Source of the DNA: Eubacterium sp.
Lineage (GTDB): Bacteria > Bacillota > Clostridia > Oscillospirales > Acutalibacteraceae
Reading direction: 5' to 3'
Assembly: GCA_017450645.1 (NCBI GenBank)
Contig: JAFSTE010000005.1
Location: forward strand, 62,001-126,000
DNA length: 64,000 bases
The notes under the pieces are model-generated. The model was not told where the DNA came from and did no database searches. It saw nothing but the letters and a program-made list of their open reading frames with translations. Shown here piece after piece: positions 57,117 through 64,000 of this stretch. The translations under genes were made by a program, and so were the position numbers. Within the stretch, counting starts at the first letter, position 1. Each line of letters begins with the position of its first letter.

Positions 57117-58514
57117 ATGAATAATTTTATGGATAAGGACTTTTTGCTCGACACGAAGAGCGCTAAGCATCTTTTTCACGATTTTGCGGAAAATATGCCG
57201 ATTTGTGACTATCACTGTCACCTTAGTCCTAAAGAAATTTACGAAAACGAGCAACCGAACGATATATCGCAGCTCTGGCTGTCGGGCGACCATTACAAGT
57301 GGCGCGCTATGCGCTCTTGCGGCGTGGACGAAAAGTACTGCACGGGCGACGCAACGCCTAAGGAGAAGTTCATTAAATTCGGCGAAACGCTCGGCTGGTG
57401 CATAGGCAACCCGCTCTATCACTGGGCTCATATTGAGTTGCAGCGCTATTTCAGTATCGATACGCCGCTCAGCGGCAAAACAGCCGAGGATATTTACGAG
57501 CGCGCAAACAAGGCGATTGCCGAGGGCGATTTCAGACCGCAGAGTCTGATTGAAAGGTCTAATGTTAAGTATGTATGCACTACCGACGACCCGATTGACG
57601 ACCTTAAATATCACAAGCTGCTGGCGGAGCAGGATTTAGCCTTTAAGGTTCTCCCCTCCTTCCGTCCGGACAAGGCGCTTAACATAAACCTTGACGGCTT
57701 CAGCGATTATATCGAGGCGCTCGGCGAAAGCGCGGAGATTAAGATTAAACACTTTGACGATGTTATAGCTGCACTTTGCAAGCGAGCTGACTACTTTGAC
57801 AGCGTAGGCTGTAAGGTGTCCGACCAGGCGTTTGACTATGTTCCGTATAAAGAGGCGGACAAGGACGAGCTTGATAAGATTTTCAAAAAGGCTATGAAGG
57901 GCGAGCGCCCCAAGCAAAAAGATACGGACAGATACCGCACCGCCGTTATGCTCGAGCTCGGCAAGAAGTACGCAGAGCTTGGCTGGGCTATGGAAATTCA
58001 CATCGGCGCTATGCGTAACAACAACACGACGATGTTCAACAAGCTCGGCGCAGATGTCGGCTTTGACAGCGTAGGCGACTGCGAGATTGCACAGCCGCTG
58101 TCGCAGTTCCTCAACGCGCTTAATGTTGACGGTAACCTGCCCAAAACAATACTGTTTAACCTCAACGACAAGGACAACACGGTGCTTGCGACAATGCTCG
58201 GCAACTTCCAGAGCAGCGAGACTGCAGGTAAAATTCAGTTCGGTCCCGCGTGGTGGTTCCTCGACACGATGGACGGTATGACCGCTCAGATGAAGTCGCT
58301 CGGCAACCTCGGCGTGCTCGGAAAATTCGTAGGTATGGAAACCGACAGCCGCAGCTTCACCTCGTACGGCCGCCACGAGTATTTCAGGCGCATTATGTGC
58401 CGTCTGCTCGGTCGCTGGGTTGAGGACGGCTGGTATGCCAACGACGACGAAATGCTCGAAAAAATAATTAAAGGCGTTTGCTACGATAACGCTGTGAAAT
58501 ATTTTAAATTTTAG
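57117..58514 (+). CDS. uxaC: Glucuronate isomerase
   Basis: A 465-residue cytosolic isomerase that converts D-glucuronate to D-fructuronate and D-galacturonate to D-tagaturonate, the first step of hexuronate breakdown. Near the N-terminus CDYHCHLSPKEIYEN holds the metal-binding HxH; WRAMRSCGV, EIHIGAMRNNN and the C-terminal GWYANDDEMLEKI are characteristic of UxaC. Start: ATG 57117 with GAGGT 8 nt upstream. It begins the plus-strand hexuronate set; a 130-nt repeat-containing gap separates it from kdgK. Confidence 0.94.
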   Translation: MNNFMDKDFLLDTKSAKHLFHDFAENMPICDYHCHLSPKEIYENEQPNDISQLWLSGDHYKWRAMRSCGVDEKYCTGDATPKEKFIKFGETLGWCIGNPLYHWAHIELQRYFSIDTPLSGKTAEDIYERANKAIAEGDFRPQSLIERSNVKYVCTTDDPIDDLKYHKLLAEQDLAFKVLPSFRPDKALNINLDGFSDYIEALGESAEIKIKHFDDVIAALCKRADYFDSVGCKVSDQAFDYVPYKEADKDELDKIFKKAMKGERPKQKDTDRYRTAVMLELGKKYAELGWAMEIHIGAMRNNNTTMFNKLGADVGFDSVGDCEIAQPLSQFLNALNVDGNLPKTILFNLNDKDNTVLATMLGNFQSSETAGKIQFGPAWWFLDTMDGMTAQMKSLGNLGVLGKFVGMETDSRSFTSYGRHEYFRRIMCRLLGRWVEDGWYANDDEMLEKIIKGVCYDNAVKYFKF

Positions 58515-58620
58515 GTTTTAAGCGTTAAGTGTTAAGCTTTTTGTTACTCGCTGCGCTCGAACAATAAAATCGGGTGTGGGCAGAGCCCACCATAAAGCTT
58601 AAAGCTCAAAGCTTAAAACT
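58515..58620. repeat. MITE-like inverted repeat with 31-nt core, copy 1
   Basis: AT-rich inverted arms (GGTTTTAAGCGTTAAG... and ...CTTAAAACTTAAAGCC) surround the core GTTACTCGCTGCGCTCGAAC at 58543, which is identical over 31 nt (58543-58573) to 59777-59807, and a GTGGGC/GCCCAC hairpin. Confidence 0.7.
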
Positions 58621-58644
58621 TAAAGCCATTACGGAGGATTTACT

Positions 58645-59742
58645 ATGAACCTTAATTTAAGACCTAAAGAAGAATGTACATTTGACGAGATTTCGCTGGG
58701 CGAAATTATGCTCAGACTCGACCCGGGCGAAGGCAGAATTAAAACCGCACGCTCCTTCAGAGCATGGGAGGGCGGCGGCGAATATAATGTTGCCCGCGGA
58801 CTTCGCCGTTGCTTCGGACTTAAAACGGCTGTTGTAACCGCTTTTGCCGAGAACGAAATCGGCTATCTTATGGAGGATTTAATCCTTCAGGGCGGCGTTG
58901 ACACAAGCCTTATTAAGTGGGTACCGTACGACGGCATCGGCAGGACCGTAAGAAACGGTATTAACTTTACAGAACGCGGTTTTGGTATCCGCGGCGCTGT
59001 AGGCGCTTCTGACAGGGGAAACACAGCCGCTTCTCAGCTTAAGCCGGAGGACATTGACTGGGATTATATTTTCGGCACGCTCGGCGTACGCTGGCTGCAC
59101 ACAGGCGGAATTTACGCTGCGCTCAGCGAAACTGCTGCTCAGACCACAATCGCGGCTGTTAAAAAGGCTAAGGAGTACGGCACAATCGTATCCTACGACC
59201 TCAACTACCGTCCGTCGCTCTGGAAGGACATCGGCGGTCAGGCAAAGGCGCAGGAGGTTAACCGCGAAATCGCCAAATACGTTGACGTTATGATAGGTAA
59301 CGAGGAGGACTTTACCGCCTCACTCGGCTTTGAGGTAGAGGGCAACGACGCCGACCTCAAAGAGCTTAATATGGACGGCTACTACAAAATGATTGAAACC
59401 GTTACAAAGGCATACCCGAACTTTAAGGTTATAGCAACCACGCTGAGAACGGTTAAAACCGCAACCGTTAACGATTGGAAGGCAATTTGCTGGGCTGACG
59501 GAAAAATTTACAACTCGCTTGAGTTCCCCGGCCTTGAAATCCTTGACAGAGTCGGCGGCGGCGACAGCTTTGCAAGCGGTCTTATCTACGGTCTTATGAC
59601 TTACGAGGACGCACAAAAGGCAGTTAACTACGGCGTTGTTCACGGCGCACTCGCTATGACAACCCCGGGTGACACGTCAATGGCTTCGCTTAAAGAGGTA
59701 GAGGCTAAGGTTGGCGGCGCAGGAGCTCGCGTTCAAAGATAA
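58645..59742 (+). CDS. kdgK: 2-keto-3-deoxygluconate kinase
   Basis: A 365-residue PfkB-family kinase. LGEIMLRLDPGEG opens the fold, GGGEYNVARGL is the substrate side, YDLNYRPSLWK the central strand and VGGGDSFASGLIYGL (about 299-313) the catalytic GGGD motif. The family includes KdgK, which phosphorylates 2-keto-3-deoxygluconate to KDPG. Position between uxaC and eda supports this role. Length is a little over the usual 310, with an inserted region near the middle. GGAGG precedes the ATG at 58645. Confidence 0.88.
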   Translation: MNLNLRPKEECTFDEISLGEIMLRLDPGEGRIKTARSFRAWEGGGEYNVARGLRRCFGLKTAVVTAFAENEIGYLMEDLILQGGVDTSLIKWVPYDGIGRTVRNGINFTERGFGIRGAVGASDRGNTAASQLKPEDIDWDYIFGTLGVRWLHTGGIYAALSETAAQTTIAAVKKAKEYGTIVSYDLNYRPSLWKDIGGQAKAQEVNREIAKYVDVMIGNEEDFTASLGFEVEGNDADLKELNMDGYYKMIETVTKAYPNFKVIATTLRTVKTATVNDWKAICWADGKIYNSLEFPGLEILDRVGGGDSFASGLIYGLMTYEDAQKAVNYGVVHGALAMTTPGDTSMASLKEVEAKVGGAGARVQR

Positions 59743-59744
59743 TT

Positions 59745-59865
59745 ATTAATTATGAATGATAAATTATGAATTTTTGGTTACTCGCTGCGCTCGAACAATA
59801 AAATCGGAGCGAAGCGACCCGAAATTCATAATTCATAATTATTAATTCATAATTTTTCGACTATA
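59745..59865. repeat. MITE-like inverted repeat with 31-nt core, copy 2
   Basis: AT-rich arms (AATTATGAATTTTTGG and CCGAAATTCATAATT) surround the same 31-nt core (59777-59807), followed by GGAGCGAAGCGACC. It mirrors copy 1 on the other side of kdgK. Confidence 0.7.
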
Positions 59866-59877
59866 AGGAGAAATAGT

Positions 59878-60537
59878 ATGTCAAACAGGATTGAAACTTT
59901 ATCAAAAATTCAGGAAGTCGGCATTGTTGCAGTTGTTCGCGCAACTTCAATCGAGCAGGCTGAAAAAATTACGGACGCTTGTATCGCGGGCGGCGTTGCT
60001 GCTATAGAGCTTACCTTTACTGTACCGCACGCTGATAAGCTTATCGAGGCTATGCGCGCTAAGTACAACAGCGGCGAAATCATTATCGGCGCAGGTACTG
60101 TTATGGACGCTGCTACCGCAAGAATCGCTATACTTGCAGGCGCTGAGTATGTTGTTGCGCCGTATTTCGACCCCGAAACCGTACGCTGCTGCAACCGTTA
60201 CGGTATTCCGTCAATGCCCGGTATTTACACTCCTACAGAGGCTGTTCAGGCTATGGAGTGCGGCGCTGATGTGCTTAAGGTATTCCCCGGCGACCTTGCA
60301 GGTCCGAGATTTATTAAGGACATCCACGGTCCTATTCCGCACGCTGTTATGATGCCGTCAGGCGGCGTTGACATCGATAATGTTAAGGAGTGGATTAAGG
60401 CGGGCGCAATCGCAGTAGGCGCAGGCTCGTCGCTCACCGCGGGTGCAAAGACCGGCGAGTACGAAAAGATTACCGAAACGGGTAAGATTTTTGTTGAGCG
60501 TATTAAAGAAGCAAGAGCAGAAATGGCTAAAAAATAA
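59878..60537 (+). CDS. eda: KDPG/KHG aldolase
   Basis: A 219-residue class I aldolase that splits 2-keto-3-deoxy-6-phosphogluconate into pyruvate and glyceraldehyde-3-phosphate. Visible: GIVAVVRA at the N-terminus, the catalytic Glu in AIELTFTVPHADKLIEAM, IIGAGTVMDAATARIAILAGA, and the Schiff-base Lys in DVLKVFPGDLAGPRFIK (about 138-154), then MMPSGGVDIDNVKEWI. Full length for the family. Start: ATG with AAGGAG upstream. Last step of the pathway encoded here. Confidence 0.94.
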   Translation: MSNRIETLSKIQEVGIVAVVRATSIEQAEKITDACIAGGVAAIELTFTVPHADKLIEAMRAKYNSGEIIIGAGTVMDAATARIAILAGAEYVVAPYFDPETVRCCNRYGIPSMPGIYTPTEAVQAMECGADVLKVFPGDLAGPRFIKDIHGPIPHAVMMPSGGVDIDNVKEWIKAGAIAVGAGSSLTAGAKTGEYEKITETGKIFVERIKEARAEMAKK

Positions 60538-60561
60538 ATCTTCAAAACAAAGGAGTAAAAT

Positions 60562-60798
60562 ATGAAAAAAAGACTTTACCGTGATGTTCAGAACAAAATG
60601 GTATCGGGCGTATGCGCAGGCATTGCAAAGTACTTTGACCTCGACCCGACAATCGTCCGACTGATTTGGGTAATTGTAACGCTCGCGGGCGGCTCGGGTC
60701 TTATCGCATACATCGTGTGTGCGTTCGTAATCCCCGAAGAGCCCGAAGGCTACACCACAGTCGAGGACGCACAGGACATTACAAACGATAATGAATAA
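60562..60798 (+). CDS. PspC-domain membrane protein
   Basis: A 78-residue protein consisting of one PspC domain: KRLYRDVQNKMVSGVCAGIAKYF, DPTIVRLIWVIVTLAGGSG and IVCAFVIPEEP, with one or two hydrophobic helices (about 32-60), and a short acidic tail. PspC-type proteins take part in cell-envelope stress responses. It is 24 nt after eda, with AAAGGAG before the ATG, so it may share a transcript, followed by a terminator. Confidence 0.87.
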   Translation: MKKRLYRDVQNKMVSGVCAGIAKYFDLDPTIVRLIWVIVTLAGGSGLIAYIVCAFVIPEEPEGYTTVEDAQDITNDNE

Positions 60799-60803
60799 TA
60801 AAA

Positions 60804-60832
60804 ATGACTACTCGTTTGAGTAGTCATTTTTT
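60804..60832 (+). terminator. Rho-independent terminator of the eda-PspC unit
   Basis: AATGACTACTC, GTTT loop, GAGTAGTCATT, then TTTTT. Confidence 0.85.
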
Positions 60833-60857
60833 ATTCTAAATTAAATTATTTAAACAT

Positions 60858-60969
60858 GCGGATTTTTTCGTTAGGCAAGGCTTGGCGGCAATTCGTGCGA
60901 CGGGAGCATACTTTGTGTATGTGACCGAGCCGTATTGTCGGCATAACGCAGCATAACGGAAAAAGACGC
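60858..60969. repeat. 112-nt structured intergenic repeat, copy B
   Basis: Related to 28185-28294. Ends read GCGGATTTTTTCGTTA and TAACGGAAAAAGACGC, and the outer arms TTTAAACA and TGTTTAAA extend into the uxuB stop codon. The inner hairpin is CATAC/GTATG where copy A has CATAT/ATATG. Confidence 0.75.
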
Positions 60970-60972
60970 TGT

Positions 60973-61821
60973 TTAAACGCCGGAATAGGCATTAAAGCCG
61001 CCGTCAACAGGAATATTTACTCCCGTTATAAAACCGCTGTACGCTTCGTCACAGAGGAAAAGAAGCGTGCCGTCAAGCTCCTCGGGCTTGCCGAAGCGGT
61101 CCATAGGCGTTGCGGCAAGGATTTTGCCGGTACGCTCTGTAGGTGAACCGTCCTCGTTCCAGAGGAGAGCCGCGTTTTGCTTAGTCGAGAAAAAGCCGGG
61201 TGCAATCGCGTTAACGCGGATACCCATAGGCGCAAAATGCACCGCCATCCACTCCGTAAAGTTTTTAACCGCCGCTTTAGCCGCGGAGTATGCGGGGATA
61301 CGGGTCAGCGGACGAAAAGCGTTCATAGAGGTCACCATAACGATACAGGTGTTCTCTTTTTCTACCATATCGCGCGCAAAAACCTGGGTAGGAATAAGCG
61401 TGCCGAGGAAGTTGAGGTTAAACACAAAGCTGATACCGTTAGGGTCGAGGTCGAAGAAGGTCTTTATATTCTCGTCCTTTTGAACAAGGTCAATCTTTTC
61501 AAGCGTGTCTTTGGTGGTCGTGCCCTTCGGGTTGTTGCCGCCTGCTCCGTTTAAAAGAATATCGCAGGTGCCGAGCTTTTCGTTAATAATATTCCTTGCG
61601 TTTTGCATAGATTCAAGCTCAAGCACGTTGCAGCCAACAGCGATAGCCTCGCCGCCGTCGGCAACTATTTCGTCGGCGCATTTTTGTGCCGCTTCTTCGT
61701 TTAAATCAAGCACTGCAACCTTGCAGCCCTGCTTTGCAAGAGTTTTGGCAAAAGCGCCGCAAAGCACTCCGCCGCCGCCTGTAACAACAGCAACTCTGCC
61801 CTTTAGATTTTCGTGTGTCAT
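60973..61821 (-). CDS. uxuB: D-mannonate (fructuronate) oxidoreductase, SDR family
   Basis: A 282-residue short-chain dehydrogenase. NAD(P) loop VTGGGGVLCGAFAKTLA (about 12-28), LNGAGGNNPKG and the catalytic YSAAK motif (IPAYSAAKAAVKNF) are present. The long insertion before the active-site strand (about 95-135) fits the mannonate oxidoreductase subgroup, which reduces fructuronate to mannonate. It lies 2 nt after uxuA. Start at ATG 61821 (MTHENLKG) with AAAGGA; the longer ORF start at 61929 would overlap the end of uxuA. The substrate follows from context. Confidence 0.83.
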   Translation of the reverse strand: MTHENLKGRVAVVTGGGGVLCGAFAKTLAKQGCKVAVLDLNEEAAQKCADEIVADGGEAIAVGCNVLELESMQNARNIINEKLGTCDILLNGAGGNNPKGTTTKDTLEKIDLVQKDENIKTFFDLDPNGISFVFNLNFLGTLIPTQVFARDMVEKENTCIVMVTSMNAFRPLTRIPAYSAAKAAVKNFTEWMAVHFAPMGIRVNAIAPGFFSTKQNAALLWNEDGSPTERTGKILAATPMDRFGKPEELDGTLLFLCDEAYSGFITGVNIPVDGGFNAYSGV

Positions 61822-61823
61822 AA

Positions 61824-62891
61824 TTATTCCTTTCTGCTCTTTTCTACAGCTTCCCAAAGTCCGTTGAGGTAGCAAACGCCGAGCGCTCTGTCGTAAAGAC
61901 CGTAGCCGGGTCTTGCAACCTCGCCCCAAATCATTCTGCCGTGGTCGGGGCGTACATAACCGTCAAAGCCTTCCTCCTGAAGCGCCTTAACAATCTCGTA
62001 CATATCAAGCGAGCCCGCAGCGCTTTCGTGGGCGGTTTCGTTAAACCACTGCTCGTTGTGCTGAACATTACGAAGATGCGCGAAATAAATCCTGTCCTTA
62101 GCGGTGTGGATAATCTCGACCATATCGTTATCGGGGCTTGCGCCGAGCGAGCCCGTGCAAAGCGTCAGACCGTTGTACTTGCTGGGCACCATAGTAAGCA
62201 GCTTTTCAACAGCTTCCTTGCCGGTAATAATTCTCGGCAGACCGAAAATGCCCCACGGCGGGTCGTCGGGGTGGATAGCCATTTTAACATCGCACTCCTC
62301 ACAAACGGGCATAATAGCGTCGAGGAAGTACTTTAAATTCTCCCACAAATCGTCTGCGGTAACATTTTTATACTTCTCAAAAAGCTCCTTAATCTCGCCC
62401 ATACGCTCGGTTTCCCATCCGGGCATAGCGTAGCCGTTAGAGTTGTCGTCAATCTCGCGGAACATATCCTCGGGGCTCTTGCCCTCTACCTGCTTGCCGT
62501 CGTAGCAAAGGCAGGTTGAGCCGTCGGGAAGCGGCATATATAAATCCGTTCTCGTCCAGTCAAAAACCGGCATAAAGTTATAGCATATTACCTTAACGCC
62601 TACCTTCGCAAGATTGCGGATTGAAGTCTTATAATTTTCGATATATTTATCCCTTGTCGGCAAACCGATTTTAATATCCTCGTGAACATTAACGCTCTCG
62701 ATGCACTCCATCGTGAGCCCTGCGGCAGTAATCTCGTCGTACATAGCCTGCACGCGCTCCATAGTCCACGCTTCGCCCGCGGGCAAATCGTGAAGCGCGG
62801 GAACAACGCCTACAACGCCGGGAATCTGCTTAATCTGTTCGAGGGTTACGGTATCTTTCTCTGTGCCGAACCAGCGAAAAGTCATCTGCAT
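61824..62891 (-). CDS. uxuA: Mannonate dehydratase
   Basis: A 355-residue enzyme that dehydrates D-mannonate to 2-keto-3-deoxygluconate. Signature motifs: VVPALHDLPAGEAWTMERV, CYNFMPVFDWTRTDLYMPL, MAIHPDDPPWGIFG, LTLCTGSLGA, YFAHLRNVQ and VRPDHGRMIWGE, with the metal-binding His and Cys residues. Standard length. GGAGGTAATGCT precedes the ATG. First gene of the minus-strand uxuA-uxuB unit; the other pathway genes lie on the plus strand at 57-60.5 kb. Confidence 0.94.
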   Translation of the reverse strand: MQMTFRWFGTEKDTVTLEQIKQIPGVVGVVPALHDLPAGEAWTMERVQAMYDEITAAGLTMECIESVNVHEDIKIGLPTRDKYIENYKTSIRNLAKVGVKVICYNFMPVFDWTRTDLYMPLPDGSTCLCYDGKQVEGKSPEDMFREIDDNSNGYAMPGWETERMGEIKELFEKYKNVTADDLWENLKYFLDAIMPVCEECDVKMAIHPDDPPWGIFGLPRIITGKEAVEKLLTMVPSKYNGLTLCTGSLGASPDNDMVEIIHTAKDRIYFAHLRNVQHNEQWFNETAHESAAGSLDMYEIVKALQEEGFDGYVRPDHGRMIWGEVARPGYGLYDRALGVCYLNGLWEAVEKSRKE

Positions 62892-62916
62892 AGCATTACC
62901 TCCTTTATATAGAATA

Positions 62917-62945
62917 ATTTTATCATATTATTAAAGGATGTTCAA
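62917..62945 (-). promoter_or_regulatory. SigA-type promoter of uxuA-uxuB
   Basis: Minus strand: TTGAAC (62945-62940), 17-nt spacer, TAAAAT (62922-62917), about 25 nt upstream of the ribosome binding site. Confidence 0.65.
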
Positions 62946-63089
62946 TACAAATTTAAAATTAATGATTAGCGTTTATATAGCGTTAACAGAACGTTTACAT
63001 TATTCGTTGTTTGTTAATTAAATAATGCGTTTTTGTTAATTATTCAGCGCTATATTAAAAGTGAACAAATTACACAAGGAGGGTGTAAA

Positions 63090-64000
63090 ATGAAAAAATT
63101 AATTAGTTTGTTGTTATCGGTGATAATGCTGCTGTCCGTAACAGCAGGGCTTGACTTTTCTGCGTTTGCATATTTTTTTAGCAGCGGAAAATGCGGCGCC
63201 AATGTTACGTACAAATTCACTTCTTCCACAGGCACGCTTACAATAAGCGGCACCGGAGATATGAATGACTATGACTCATGGAATAACGTTTCGCCGTTTG
63301 CCAGTCAAACGACTATTAAAAGCGTTGTTATTAATTCCGGTGTAACAAATATAGGCGATTATATGTTTTATCATTGCTCGGGAATTACAAGTATTTCCAT
63401 GCCAAGCAGTATAACCAATCTGGGAGATTGGGCTTTTTTCGGATGTAGCAGTTTAACCGATATGGTTTTGCCCGACAGCGTAACAAGCATTGGTAAAGAT
63501 GTATTTATGTCAACGGGAATAACAGATATATCGTTTTTAAATAATGTAAAAAGCATTGGAGATTATGCTTTTTCAAATTGTTCGGGATTGACAAATGTTA
63601 CCCTTCCAAACAGCGTGAAAAATATTGGAATCGGTTTGTTTTCTTCGTGTAAAAACTTAACAAGCGCAATACTTCCAAACAGTTTGAATTGTGTTGGAAA
63701 CTCTATGTTTTATGGCTGTACAAAGCTAACTGATATTACCATACCAAACAGTATAACAAGTATTGGTGATTATGCATTTTTTTATTGTAAAGAATTAACT
63801 AACTTTGCGATACCCAATAGCATAAACAGTATTGGCGACTCTGCGTTTTACGGATGTACAGGATTGCACAGTATTACCATACCAAACAGTGTAAGCAATA
63901 TTGGTAGTTCTGCGTTTTACGGATGTTCGGGGCTAAATGGTATTACAATACCAAGCAGTGTTATAAGCATTGGTGAATCTGCATTCAGCAGATGTTCCGG
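63090..64000 (+). CDS. Secreted BspA-like leucine-rich-repeat protein (3' end outside window)
   Basis: At least 303 residues. Signal peptide 1-27 (LLLSVIMLLSV core, SAFA). Residues about 33-70 carry the GTLTISGTGDM opening also seen at 858. From about 72 on there are at least ten LRR_5 repeats of about 23 residues, nearly identical in the form IGDYAFFYCKELTNFAIPNSI. The repeats are more regular than in the 858 protein. ATG 63090 has AAGGAGGG upstream. The lack of an in-frame stop means the C-terminus, including any anchor, is unseen. Likely an adhesin-type surface protein. Confidence 0.88.
   Translation, partial: MKKLISLLLSVIMLLSVTAGLDFSAFAYFFSSGKCGANVTYKFTSSTGTLTISGTGDMNDYDSWNNVSPFASQTTIKSVVINSGVTNIGDYMFYHCSGITSISMPSSITNLGDWAFFGCSSLTDMVLPDSVTSIGKDVFMSTGITDISFLNNVKSIGDYAFSNCSGLTNVTLPNSVKNIGIGLFSSCKNLTSAILPNSLNCVGNSMFYGCTKLTDITIPNSITSIGDYAFFYCKELTNFAIPNSINSIGDSAFYGCTGLHSITIPNSVSNIGSSAFYGCSGLNGITIPSSVISIGESAFSRCS

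Overview
The window looks like chromosomal DNA of a Gram-positive anaerobe of the class Clostridia, most likely a gut member of the Oscillospirales (Ruminococcaceae or relatives). This is inferred from strong AGGAGG ribosome binding sites, SigA-type promoters, a PASTA-domain kinase homologue, an LCP cell-wall ligase, BspA-like leucine-rich surface proteins, dockerin modules, a class A RNase P RNA and a hexuronate and inositol-type sugar metabolism. No rRNA, tRNA, phage, IS transposase, integrase or CRISPR array was seen.

Layout. 1-7.5 kb: end of a RelA/SpoT-type synthetase, a secreted leucine-rich-repeat protein, a membrane transporter plus membrane-anchored LRR protein pair, a HlyIII-type membrane protein and an HGSNAT-like membrane acetyltransferase. 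7.5-9.6 kb: a cytosolic GH28 enzyme with a SecB-like protein and a small Cys-rich protein. 9.6-13.4 kb: a PASTA pseudokinase, yhaM and prmA. 13.35-14.6 kb: a small islet with a RelB/RelE-type toxin-antitoxin pair and a regulator remnant, bounded by 84-bp direct repeats of the 3' end of the next gene. 14.5-20.9 kb: a compact six-gene operon (NERD protein, FAD oxidoreductase, PqqD-like protein, nucleotidyltransferase, lepA, membrane acyltransferase). 21-28 kb: rlmD, a fibronectin-III lipoprotein, an aldose-epimerase-like protein and several zinc-ribbon or membrane proteins including a PAP2 phosphatase. 28.3-32 kb: iolC/iolJ-like genes, rnpB and an LCP gene.

32-52 kb is the most unusual part. 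Three large secreted proteins and a 38-residue peptide gene lie on the minus strand, and a divergent gene encodes a protein of about 2,540 residues built partly of long repeats. Two of the minus-strand proteins end in nearly identical regulatory-like plus dockerin modules, and one has a cohesin-like region. The long genes use strongly biased codons, suggesting high expression. This may encode a cell-surface assembly whose function I cannot name.

52-57 kb: a degenerate pyrophosphatase-like/Nudix fusion, a small export protein, a second nucleotidyltransferase overlapping a GH27 alpha-galactosidase-like gene with an inserted carbohydrate-binding module, and a divergent TM2/XRE pair with two matching operators. 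57-63 kb: the hexuronate route (uxaC, uxuB, uxuA, kdgK, eda), turning galacturonate or glucuronate into pyruvate and glyceraldehyde-3-phosphate; the GH28 enzyme at 7.6 kb could feed it. The window ends inside another BspA-like LRR gene.

Several families of short structured repeats sit between genes, including a pair of about 110-nt imperfect palindromes (28.2 and 60.9 kb), G-rich hairpin units (2.5, 22.4, 32.0 kb) and 31-nt identical cores flanking kdgK.
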